Shown here piece after piece: positions 10,025 through 20,659 of a DNA stretch of 64,000 bases. The notes beneath the pieces are model-generated. The model was given only the letters and a program-made list of their open reading frames with translations. It was not told where the DNA came from and ran no database searches. Position numbers and translations under genes: made by a program. Origin of the DNA: Closterium sp. Naga37s-1 (taxonomy: Eukaryota > Streptophyta > Zygnematophyceae > Desmidiales > Closteriaceae); assembly GCA_947471745.1 (NCBI GenBank), contig CANJKZ010000547.1:379501-443500 (forward strand). Reading direction: 5' to 3'. The stretch's first letter is position 1. Every line of letters starts with the position of its first letter.

Positions 10025-11000
10025 TGTTATGAGTTGTAAAGAGAGTGCGCAGGATAACGAATATCGAGAATGTGATTGAACGAACTGGCAATACAATGAA
10101 GGCATGTGCTATTATAGTGGCTACCCTAGCTAGGAGGGAACCTCGGGGATCGAGGTTGGGTGTAGGTTTGGCGACCGAAAGGCCGAAGGCGACGCGACGA
10201 GCCTCGGCATCGTTGATGTCGGCCGAACGTGCAAAGTCAAAAAATCGGGCTGTACGCGTAGCAGTCAACCCCGATAAGGAATTCTGGAAAATTCCTTACA
10301 GCTGGAGCCTAGACGACATGCGAGGTACACCTCTCTCACCAATTTCAAGCCACACGAGCTGGCGACAAATCCAGTTACCCTATAGTGGAGCTTCTCATAT
10401 TTCCCTGTCGCCAATGAATTACACCACACCCATCGTCCTAAGCGAAGCGACACTATCTACAGCACCTTCGATTGTCCCTTTCACACGACAGCGCACATGT
10501 TCACGAGAGTCTCTCGCGTCAGCGGATAGGTCAGCCGTTCGATTCCCCAGCCGCATTCCGACGACAGAATTTCCTAGAGTTGCCTGGACTGTTAGCAGAC
10601 TGTAGAACACGCCGCGCGATCATGGCGTTTCGCCACTTCGCCGAACAACGTGGAATTCACGCTGTGATACATAACGGGTTGTTCGGCCCCACTGCTCATG
10701 ATATCCGCATAAAACGACGAGTACTCGAAGCATCGACATCGCCCCGAGCACTACCACCACTTCGTCTCCATGTTGACCGCCCCCAATCTTCGCTTGCCTC
10801 GCGCGCGCGTCTCTTCCCGTGCCTTCATCCTGCTAATCGCACCCGTCCATTTCCTGCCTTGGGAGTGCCGCGCTGCGGCCCGTTCCCCCGTAGACGACTC
10901 CCCGTGGCCCACGCTGTTGTAGAGGAATCTCCTCTAGTTGGCAAGAACTGGGATTTGAGCTAAACAATAGAGCACTCTGTTAGCTTTCCAACGAGCCGTA
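10025..11000 (-). repeat. 5' LTR of the Ty3 element (outer edge not determined)
   Basis: Sequence to the right of the primer site must be the 5' LTR. The inner edge is 10025 (TGTTATGAG on plus). No second LTR copy is in the window, so the outer edge cannot be placed; 11000 is a guess. The stretch holds no gene I can support, and short open frames in it are not conserved-looking. From about 11000 to 11400 I see only unassigned intergenic DNA. Confidence 0.5.
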
Positions 11001-11828
11001 GATCACCTAGATCGCATAAGTATCGAGCGAGATATAGGCGTTTATGTGCTAGGTAGTGCTCTTGGAATAAAGGAGAGGAGCTCTCTGGATTTTGTAGTCG
11101 AATGTATCACATACAAAGTGATTCTCGATTTCAGTATATTCCATGCAATACAAAGCAAACAAATTTATATGAACTGCAATGCATCGAGTCGCACATGTAA
11201 CCTCGAGTCGCTACACTCTCGAATGTTCGAGTAACATTTCGAAGGGGTGAAATTCGGAACTCGAATTTCACCGAATCGAATTCTCCTTCGGTCTCGATTC
11301 TTCTTGTGCTGCCATGTGGCACCGAAGTGATGGAGTCTTCCGAATTCAAGCTTCAACCCCACGCAAACCTGCAGCTCACTCCAAGGTGAGCACCAAAAAC
11401 AGCACCGCTTGGTGGTTGGGGGCAAAACCGCCCCACGCAACCTCCAACACACGCAACACGGCCTGAGGGGACGAGGGCTGGCTGGCGCAAGCGCATCAGC
11501 CCCAGGCGCTGCTAAGCGGGGGGGGCGCATTTGCGCGCTAGCGCGCCCTGACCGCAAGTTCGGTGCGATCTACACGTTTGGCGATTCGCTTGCTGACGTT
11601 GGCAACAACAACTATGGCGGGCCGCTCTTTTACCGCGCGAATTTCCCTCCGTATGGGATGAATTTCATCCTCGCTAGTGGTAGATTCAGCGATGGGAAAC
11701 TCGTCATTGACTATCTGTGTAAGTGATAGAAACCCTCGACGTATTTAGGGGCGTACTGTTTGTGTTTGCCATGCACTTGTTTTCTCCACTACAGCCTACA
11801 CAATATAAGCATTATAACATTTTGACAA

Positions 11829-12240
11829 GCGCGTGAGGGAGCGCGTGAGGGTGTGCATGAGAGAGGGCGTGAGAGAGCGCGTGAGAGAGCGCGTGAGAGA
11901 GCGCGTGAGACAGCGCGTGAGAGAGCGCGTGTGAGAGTGCGTGTGAGAGCGTGTGAGAGAGCGCGTGAGTGTGCACGTGAGAGCGCGTGAGAGAGCGTGT
12001 GAGATAGCGCATGAGAGAGGCATGAGAGAGCGCGCGAGGGAGTGCGTGAGGGAGCTTGTGAGGGTGCGCATGAGAGAGCGCATGAGAGAGTGTGTGAGAG
12101 AGCACGTGTGAGGTTACGTATGAGAGAATGTGTGAGAGAGAGTGAGAGTACGTGTGAGAGTGCGTGTGAGAGAGTGCGTGAGAAGGCATGTGAGAGAGAG
12201 AATGCGCGTGAGAGTGCGCGAGAGTGAGCGCGTGAGAGTG
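11829..12240 (+). repeat. GTGAGAGAGCGC minisatellite in GDSL intron 1
   Basis: About 400 bp of 8-12 bp units (GTGAGAGAGCGC, GTGTGAGAGTGC), starting 110 bp after the exon donor at 11719. On the sense strand nearly every unit contains GTGAGA or GTGAGT, close to the plant 5' splice consensus. Ser/Leu/His-rich open frames on the minus strand are artefacts of the repeat. Confidence 0.9.
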
Positions 12241-12582
12241 GACTCAACTTCGCCAGCTCAGGGGCGGGTGTGCTGGACACCACGAATGCGGGGCAGGTGG
12301 GTGGGATCTGATTGCGGGCAGGTGGGATTTAAATGGGGGGCAGGTGGTGCTGAATGCAGGGCAGATGACACACAAGCATTGGGACTAAGTGCCAGACACG
12401 AGTGCGTAAGAACCAGCTAGTTGCGACTCCTTTAACCACAAATGGTTGCAAAGCCGGAAAAATACGCTCCCATGAATTCCGCACTCTTTGCTTTCAAGTC
12501 CTCTTGAGAATCCACTGAGGAACGGCAAAGGATATAATGAGCCCTACTTCGTACCAAAGGATCTTATGACCGTTGCGCCCAC

Positions 12583-12707
12583 CCATCCCTCCATGCCCCG
12601 TCATGCCCCTCCATGCCCTGCCATGCCCCTTCATGCCCTGCCATGCCCCTCCATGCCCTGCCATGCCCCTTCATGCCCTGCTATGCCCCTCCATGCCCCT
12701 CCATGCA
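12583..12707 (+). repeat. CCATGCCCCT tandem repeat before a GDSL exon
   Basis: About twelve copies of a 10-bp unit CCATGCCCC(T/TG), alternating in a 20-bp period. It ends directly at the acceptor (GCAG, 12705-12708) of the exon beginning at 12709, so it forms the pyrimidine-rich tract of that acceptor. Confidence 0.85.
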
Positions 12708-12836
12708 GGTCTTCCCTCTCTCCGCGCAGCTCGCACGGTTTTCAGAGCTTGGCGGCCTACAGAATCCCTATGGAAAAGTTTCTAAGAAGAAATCAGCCAA
12801 GGTGAGTGCCTCCTTGCCTTTGTTTGAAGAGCCTAC

Positions 12837-13012
12837 GCATGAGAGAGTGCATGAGAGTGTATGAGAGTGTATGAGAGTGTATGAGAGTGTATGAGAGTGT
12901 ATGAGAGTGTATGAGAGTGCATGAGAGTGTATGAGAGTGTATGCGAGTGTATGAGAGTGTATGAGAGTGTATGAGAGTGTATGAGAGTGTATGAGAGTGT
13001 ATGAGACTGCAT
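12837..13012 (+). repeat. GAGTGTATGA 10-bp minisatellite in a GDSL intron
   Basis: About 17 copies of a 10-bp unit ATGAGAGTGT, starting 35 bp after the donor at 12802. Each unit offers GTATGA on the sense strand, a donor-like hexamer. Confidence 0.9.
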
Positions 13013-13928
13013 ACCCCAGCCCAGGTGAGACACATCGCTGCCCCCTATAAGTAACTTCGAATCGAAGCAGTTAGGTGCCTTGCATCAGTTCCTGGCCAGC
13101 GTTTCACACAGAGAAATTCGAGGCTTCCTATTTTTTTCTCTATATACTCCATTCACCGTCCTTATTCATTCTTGCAACGCCTCTCCCCACTCTTCCCTCT
13201 TCGCGCACCCCCACCCTCCGTGCCGCGAGCAGCCCTCAAGACCGGCGCTAGCGGTCATCTCGGTGGCGACAAACGACTACCTCGTGTCCTTTGCCCGCGG
13301 GGGCAGCTCACAGGCGTAGAGCCTCATTGCTGCTGTGATCGGCGGGATTGTAAACACTGTTCGGGTGAGGGCGCCGTGTTGAAATCTCTAAAATGATTGA
13401 ACATAACTGTTCGGGTGATTGCCCCGGGGGTCTTGCGTATGGAGCGGTCCTGCTGGTTTGTTTGGTCGAGTATACAGGTTTGGGGTTGGGATGGGGGGGG
13501 TTGATTGAGGGCAAAGAGGGGGGAGCTTTAGGAGAGTTTTGAGTGGTTGATGGGCTTGACTGCTGTTGCAGGGATCGGTAACCCTTTTCTCGGCCTTTTA
13601 CGTTGCCAGCAAGTTAACCCATCTTCAACTTCTGCTCCCCCTCCCCTTTTCTCCACCCCACCCCCCTCTTCCCCCTCCCCCCTACCCCGTGTGACCAGAC
13701 CCTCTATGCCTCAGGCTTCCGCCATTTCCTCCTTTTTTACACCTTGCCTCTCGGGTGCACCCCCATTGCTCTCGCCACCCTTGCTGAGTCTCTCAGCCAA
13801 CCATCCAATAAACCCGCGCCTTTGACCTGCAATCCTGCAGTGAATCAGCTTACAGCAGGGCACAGCGCTGCTCTTGCTTTCGCATTAAATGGTTTGAGAG
13901 ATCGGCTTGAGAATGCTACAGTAGTGTA

Positions 13929-14273
13929 TGTCAAAATTCCAACCACTAGACCATTGTGATAAAAAGGCTTGTTAAGTAGCGGGTCAGTGCGCCCGTAAGC
14001 CCCCAGGACAACGAGCTTGTAACCCCCTCTTATGATCAATCGGGGATTTCCAGTGGACCTCTGACATCCCCCCGCACTGGGATGCCCGAAGTGCACACAC
14101 TGGGATTCAAACCCGAGACCTTCGCTTTGATACCATGTCAGAATCCCAACCACTAGACCATTGGGATAAAAGCGCTTGTTAAGTAGCGGGTCAGTGCGCC
14201 CATAACCCCCCAGGACAACGAGCCTGTAACCCTCTCTTATGATCAATCGGAGATCTCCAGTGGACCTCTGACA
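13929..14273 (-). mobile_element. TRIM/SMART-type miniature LTR element in the last GDSL exon
   Basis: Two 138-bp LTRs (13929-14066 and 14136-14273) start TGTCA and end TGACA, and only 69 bp lie between them. The interior starts with a pyrimidine run on plus (a polypurine tract GCGGGGGGA on minus) and ends with the minus-strand primer site TGGTATCAAAGC (14124-14135). GTGTA is duplicated on both sides (13924-13928, 14274-14278). Host protein sequence resumes after it (NATVVY before, ARTHALMQTIVKKP after). The LTRs differ at about 11 of 138 positions (8%), so it is much older than the element at 4618. At 345 bp it is among the smallest LTR elements. It looks whole for its class. Confidence 0.92.
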
Positions 14274-14615
14274 GTGTATGCACGGACCCATGCGCTTATG
14301 CAAACTATTGTGAAGAAGCCTCGGGATTATGGGATGCGTGTGGGAACATATGCCTGTTGCGGTGGCCCTCCTCCAATCAACGGTCTCGTGCAACGTGGAA
14401 CGTCGATCTTCATATCCAACGGCACGCAATCATCCACGCCTGCGACCCTGTGTGGTGACAGCCAATCGCGCGCCTTTTGGGACTTTTTGCATCCATCGGA
14501 AGCAGCGAATCAAGTGGTGGCTCGTGCGCTTGTGCGTGCGCTGCAAGCTGGAGTGTGCGATGCTGATTTGGTTACGTTTGCAAGGAGGGAAGACTGTTAT
14601 CACCGCAAGCCGTGA

Positions 14616-16439
14616 TGTCTGGAGATGGTACCAGTATGTTGTTAGTGTTGGGCTGAGAAAAGCACTGAGGATCTTTCAAGGCTAAGATCAAGTGTTGAAG
14701 TAGGGATGTTGTAATTGCGGAAGCGTTGTAATATCAGAGTTGTTTGAACCACCTTGCACTAGTGTGTGAGAACAAGATAAGTTGATCATAACAGAGAAAT
14801 ACAAGGTTTTATATTATTACAAAGGAATACGAAAAGTTATACTTTAACTGTTTTTCTGCTGTTGCGATTCGATACAGTGCCGACTCGGGTAACTGCTCAG
14901 TATCGAGTCAGTTATGTGTCCTTGCTGTCGCACTGTATTTTTCGTCAAGTCAAAGGTCAGCGACCTTTGACCTTCGCGTAACCTCCAGCGGTTGCTTCTG
15001 TTGACTCGTGTTGCTTCACTGTAGTCTGCTTCGACTCGTGTCGATAGTTCGATACTTCAGAAGCGTTGAAGTCAGGCCCTACGATATCAGGAATTTTACC
15101 CTGAAATTCCTGATTTTCAGGGTTTTTTTTTTTACCTACCCTGAAAATCCAGTGTTCAGCTGTTCCTAGGGCTGATTTTTCAGCCTTCACATGCCACATG
15201 ACTCTGAACTTTCAGCAATTTTTTTGAAGTGACACTGATGCCTTTACATTGTAATGAGTTTGACCCTGAAAGCGAATCCTACTAGGTACGAGTAACGAGT
15301 GTACTTGACCGGAAGTACTAAGAAAATCAGATTCCCGCGGTGTCAGCAGGGCCTGTCGTTGACTATCGGACAATTTTGCCCACACTGATGGCCCCTTAGT
15401 TGGCGCGCCTGGTCCGTTCATTGGCCACATTTGCAACATTATGTGACTTGACCAATTACAAGGTTGCAGCACAGAGATGCTGGCAGGCTGCGCTGCGAGG
15501 GATTCTGGCGGTCTAGGTCGTGCTGGCAAGCACTGATGCATCCACGCCTCCCAGCCGTGCTACCTGCTATCCAGCCTCACATCCCGTTCTGCTGTTTGCT
15601 TCCTTCCTAGTGTTTTTACTACTAGTAAAATAAAGACTACTAGTATCAGCCTTTTTCTGTAGGGAACACTGATGCATCAGACTTTTTTTTTAAGTAACAC
15701 TGAACTTTCAGGCTTTTTTTTTAGGCGACCCTGACGATCAGGGTCTAGGGGCAGAGGGACCTTGATACCCTTACGTGCCTAAAAGTGAATCTGAGGGCCT
15801 GAGTTTCCAACAGTTAGTACTTAAAGCCCCCACACAGTAGTCATTGCATGTCTAGGATGGAACCAAGTACCATATGTGCAACTAGCTTCTGTGCTACGGT
15901 AGGTTTTAGGATGGTAGTTTGCGGTCCCGTCTGGCACTAGTCAGTTCTAGCTAAGTGTAGATGTTTTGCTACTGTAGCAATGAATCCAGACTACAGAAAT
16001 GCCAGTGGGACACCATGATTTCACATCATGCCATATCGTGCTACATCTAAGCATAACATCTGATTCCTGAAGTCTCTTGGTGCTCCAATGCTGCACCTCA
16101 ACTAAGCCGTCTCATGGCCACATAACAACGCCTCTCACTTACACGTACAGGTAAAATGTAGGAAATGATGTTCCCTTTTACCTATAAATAAGAGCAGTGC
16201 AGCTTTTATGAGCTACAAAACCATTCTAACCAAAGCCTGCTAGAGCCTCTGTGCTTTGAGCCACGGGGCAATGAAAGAATCAAAGGTGCACTGTGAAATC
16301 ACGTACAATACTCAACCCACGCACCAACAGCATAGCTACCACCTCTCTCCTAAATCTCTGCCGCAACGCCATGCTTTCTGTTGCATCTTTGACCAGAAAT
16401 CTGCAATCCTAGGCACATGCTCCACGCCCCACACATCTC
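14616..16439. other. intergenic, no gene seen
   Basis: AT-richer sequence between the GDSL gene and the 3' end of the long minus-strand gene. It holds several small inverted repeats built from CCCTGAAA/TTTCAGGG with adjacent T8-T10 runs (about 15095-15135, 15190-15225, 15680-15740), and a short palindrome around ACTAGT (15615-15645). No open frame looks like a gene. Confidence 0.5.
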
Positions 16440-17358
16440 TCACTCGCGCTTGGCCATCTTTTTTCTCCTGGACCGTGGTCGCGACACCATGTGCGGGCCC
16501 TCACCACCCTCCTGCATCCATGTGCTGCCCGATGTGCACCCAGTATGTGTGTACGTGTATGTGTATGTGTACGCACTCCCCACTGTATCTCCACCCACCG
16601 TTCCCATTGTCCCTGCCCCTGTCGCAGCACCTGCTACAGAAGCGGCATGCACTGATCCCAACGGCTCCTTTCCGGCAGGGTGCTGATTCTGGCTTTCCAG
16701 TTCCCACCCTTGCTGCTCGACCTCCTGCGGCTGCTCTTGCTGCTCCTTCTGCTCCTCCTCCTGCTGCAGCTGTTGCTCCTCCTCTTCCTCCTCCTGCCTG
16801 CGCTCGTCTATCCGCCCCAGCGGAGCAGCAGACATGCTTCTCCACTGCTGCCGCCCCCCTGATCCTTGCTGCTGCTGCTTCAGCCATCCCTGCTGCTGCT
16901 GCCACTGCGGTCCAAGTGACCCGTGCTGCTGCTGCCACTGCTGCTGCCATCCCTCCTGCATCTGCACCCCTCGTCTCCCTCGCCTGTGCTGCTGGTGCGG
17001 GTGGTACTGCTGGGGGCTGGGACCCGCACAGGCAGACAAAGAAGGGCGGGCCAGCCCGAACTTGGGAACGGGGGAGGGGAAAGGGGAGGGGGAGGGAGAG
17101 AGGGAGGGAGAGAGTGGGGGCGAAGAATAGCAAGAGAAGAGGGACGAGAGAGAGGCGACCTTGGCTGCTACAGCGGGATCCAAGGCCCCCTCCCATGCCT
17201 CTTCGCCATTGGCTGTGGCTGTGGCATCATCACAGCCGTTCACGTCCATCTCAGTCTTGATCTCTGTGCCTTGCCCTGCGCTGCTGCTCCCATAGGCTGC
17301 TGTCACACCGACAGTGGCGCCGGCACCAATGCTGCAATCACCATCCTTGGCATTTCCA

Positions 17359-17410
<52 letters not shown>

Positions 17411-18510
17411 ATGCAGCTGCGGCAGTAACAGGAGGGGATGATGGGGCATCAGCAGAAGCAGCTGCGGCAGCAACACTGCCGACAGCAGCAGCAGCAGCAG
17501 CAGCAGTAACAGCAGCAGCAGCAACAGTGGCAGCGGCAGCATCAGCAGCCTTAAAAGGCCTCACCATAGTCGCTGTATCCACCCTGCCCTTCTGCCAAGC
17601 CCTCAGCCCAACACTACCAGCCAAACCCGAGCTGCAGGTTCGGTAAACCCCGGACCAGAAGTAAGGCACGGAACTCGCCTCGGTCTGAGCCACATTCCTG
17701 GCACTCCACTCCGCATACCCCCCTGCCTCGCCCTCCCTCACTCCCTTCCCCACTCCACCACCCACCGATCCCTCCCTCACACTCTCCCCCTCCTCCATCC
17801 CCTCCTCTCCCACACTCCCCTCCCCTCCGCTCTTCCACCCCCCAGAGGACCCACAGCGGGAGGACAGCTCGCGGTAAACGGCACTAGCGCTGCCCCTCCC
17901 GCCCACGGCGATCTTTGCCCCCATGCCAGCGGCCAGAGGGGTTCCCAGCCACACCGACGTGCCTGCATGGGCTGCTGCGCCTGCACGGGCTGACGTGCCT
18001 GCACGGGCTGATGTGCTCTTATGGCCTGACGCTTCCTTGGGTGCTGGTGTGGCTTTATGCGTGCGACCACTGCTCGCCGCCGCTGCTGCTGCTGCTGAGG
18101 CAGATGCACTAGGAGAGGGAGAAGCAGCAGCAGCAGCGGAGGCGGTGGCGGCGGCGGCAATAACATGAGGGGTAGGAAGAGGAGGGGCAGGACCGTCCGA
18201 CCGCTTGCTACTGGCGCCGCTACCAGACACGGCCTGCCGCCCGTACGGGGAGAAGAGGCCGCTGCAGAGCTCCTTGGCCTGCTGCTCCACCGCCCTCTGC
18301 CGCCGCCGCTGCGCCGACCCAAACGCCCTGTGCGAGTGCGCGTTCAGGGGCGGCGCTGGTTGGTGTGCGAGCGGGTTAACGGAAGCAGGAAGAGGAGCAG
18401 GAACAGCAGATGCTTCTGGGGGTGCAGAAAGAGCGAGGTCCAGACCATGATGCTGTGAAGACACGAAGGTAGACGATGGGGTAACGGCAGGAGAAGGAGG
18501 AGCAGGAGCG

Positions 18511-18555
<45 letters not shown>

Positions 18556-20626
18556 ACAACAGGCGGAGGAGCAGCGGAGGCATGATCACCCTTCTGCTCC
18601 TCTGCTCTTTGTGTTTTCTTTGCAGCCCACGACTTGAAGCTCAACAGTCCCTTGCGGAACGATGGAGACGACTGCACACGCGGGCTCGCAGCCTCAACCC
18701 CTGCTGCTGCTGCTGCTGCCACTGGCGGCGGCACTGCTGTTGCTGCTGCTGTTGCTGCTGGCAGTATTGCTGCTGCAGGCAGGGCTGCGCCCACTGGTTC
18801 TGGCACTCCACCTGCTGCTGCACACGCCCCCTGCAACGCTGTCACAGGTGCCTCTTGCCTGGCCACACAGTGATCCCCCTTGGCGCGCTTTGCAGGCTCG
18901 CTCACTGCTGTGTCTGCGCCTGCTGCAGTGATTGGCGCAGCAATGACAGCAGCGCCAGTCGTCGAGGGAGCAGCATCAGCAGCCGCGGCAGCATTGCCAC
19001 CGCAAGCAGCAGCAGCAGCAACCAGAGAAAAAGAGTCAAGAGGGAGATGAGCGCAGGTGTCACTCCGGCCCCTCTTGAGCCCCTGCTTTGGGCTCTGCTG
19101 CACAGCCACAGGAGCCATGGCGCCAGCAGCTTCTGACGCTGCTGCTGTTGCTGCTGCCACCGCAGGAGCTGTAGCGGCTGCAGGAGCAGTGGAAACATCA
19201 ATAGCAGCAGCAGGTTTCACAGCTGTAGCAGGTGCCGCTGCCGCCGCCGCCGCCGTCGCAGCAGCAGCAGCGGTGGTGCTGGGTGTGGGATTGGCATAAG
19301 CAGTAGCTCTGGAGACAGAAGCATGGAGCGATCTGCACCGATCCAACGGCTCCTGTAGAATCTCCCAGTGCAGGGGGGAGAAGCACACCTGACTCCTCCC
19401 CACCGCCCCCACCAGCGCACACACGCTCCGCAGCATCTGCCTCACCGCCTCGGCCACCGAACCTCCCGCCGCGCCTTTCACCGAGCCTGCTGCCGAGGCT
19501 GACGCTGGGGAGCAGGCGAGGCCGGGGAGGGCAGTGAGGGGGAGGAGGGAGTCGGATATCCGGGGAAGAGTCATGAGGATGGAGGAGAAGAGGAGGAGGC
19601 GGATCGAGGGCGGGGGTGGCGTGGGGGCGGACTTGCGGATGAGCCTCAAGAGCCATACGGCCCACCGCACCGCTAGGTCTCTTGTCCCCTCGTCCCATTT
19701 CTGCAGGGCGAGAAGCTGCGCGGAAGCTACCTTGAGGTTCCGCTCCATCTGCTTCGCCTTCTCGTTCTGCTGCGCCGCGCCCTTTCCTGCCACGTCAGCG
19801 CGCGCATCTACTCCGCGCTTCTCCTTCCCCCCTCCGCTTTTAGCGCCTTGTGCGGACGCCTTTCCCCCCGTGCTCAAATCGATCGAAGCGGTAACGTCAG
19901 CACCAATAGCGGCATCGCCTGCAGCAGCACCAGCAGTCTTCACCTTCCCCTTCCGCTCCCCTCCGCCCGAAAGCCGCGAACCCTTCCGCCTCTTCCCCTC
20001 CCCGCGCGCCCTTCCCCCTCCGCGCGACCTTGAGCTCTCCCCTTGCGACGATCCGCCAGTACAATCGCTACTAGCGCACCGGTCAAACCCGCAAGGCTCG
20101 TCCGCAACCGCCGCTTTGCCCTTCCGCGCGCTGTCGCTCCGCGCGATCCCACCCCCTGGCGCGCCATTGCCCTTCACGGCGGCGCCTCCACTGGCGTAAG
20201 GGGAGAAGTCGGCGGCGGGGCCGTCCGCAGCAGAAAAACGCTGAATGGCACCAGCCGCTGCCGGTGTGGCGGTTACAGCCGTCGCAGTAGTGATAACGCG
20301 GGGGGCATTTGCAGAACCGGAAGGGGGATGCGCGCCCCGACCCGCCTGCTCCCGCCGCACGCGCTCCAGTTCCGCAAGCCCCTCCGCCACCCGCCACGCG
20401 TCCGCAATCTTGTCCGCCTGCCACGTCTGCGCGCCGCGCACCGCACCCCCGTGGCGCCTTTTGCCGCCCTTGAGGAACGCTTTAAGAGTGAGGTCGTCGT
20501 CGGGCTTTAAGTGCCCCGCGGAACCCGCCGGCTTCCACGCGGGCGGGCGGCGCCCCTCCTCGCACGCCGTGACTCGATACTCCACAGGCCGATGCGCGTC
20601 GCCGCCAAATATGTTCTGCGATGGCG

Positions 20627-20659
<33 letters not shown>

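Larger units (their letters stand above)
2977..11000 (-). mobile_element. Ty3/gypsy chromovirus, nested host of two other LTR elements
   Basis: On the minus strand the order is LTR (from about 10025 rightward), primer site (10011-10022), gag with zinc knuckle (8791-9921), retropepsin (about 8270-8650), reverse transcriptase (about 7330-8203), RNase H (split), integrase (3668-4530) and a chromodomain-like C-terminus (about 2985-3200). Protease, RT, RNase H, integrase is the Ty3 order, and the chromodomain marks a chromovirus. A 2.4-kb LTR element is inserted in RNase H (4618-7038) and a copia element at the 3' side (left of 2977), so the 3' LTR must lie outside the window. The right limit given is approximate. 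It is an old, broken copy with several lesions. Confidence 0.85.
11409..14615 (+). pseudogene. GDSL esterase/lipase gene, interrupted in its last exon
   Basis: GDSL enzymes are secreted Ser hydrolases acting on lipid and other esters. Visible blocks: exon ending 11718 with block I ([15 protein letters not shown] ... NFPPYGMNF ... [13 protein letters not shown]; nucleophile Ser in GDS) and donor GTAAGT. Exon 12709-12801 gives VFPLSAQLARFSELGG. Exon 13233-13364 gives AVISVATNDYL (block III) and GGIVNTVR. Exon 13699-13928 gives TLYASGFRHFLLFYTLPLGC. Last part 14279-14612 gives VGTYACCGG and FWDFLHPSEAAN (block V, catalytic Asp and His). A candidate exon near 12500-12570 does not fit in phase. 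A 345-bp TRIM sits in the last exon, an in-frame TAG lies at 13317-13319, and no ATG is seen in the first exon, so the gene is probably dead. The Ty3 LTR just upstream may have removed its 5' end. Confidence 0.8.

Noticed and set aside
11789-12283. Ser/Leu/His-rich minus-strand frames
   Set aside because: Antisense to the GTGAGAGAGCGC minisatellite in an intron.
14067-14135. A tRNA gene
   Set aside because: Only A- and B-box-like motifs are present; no anticodon arm or acceptor stem can be formed.
15095-15740. MITE or transposon from the CCCTGAAA inverted motifs and ACTAGT palindrome
   Set aside because: Inverted motifs are short and scattered, with no consistent ends or target duplication.
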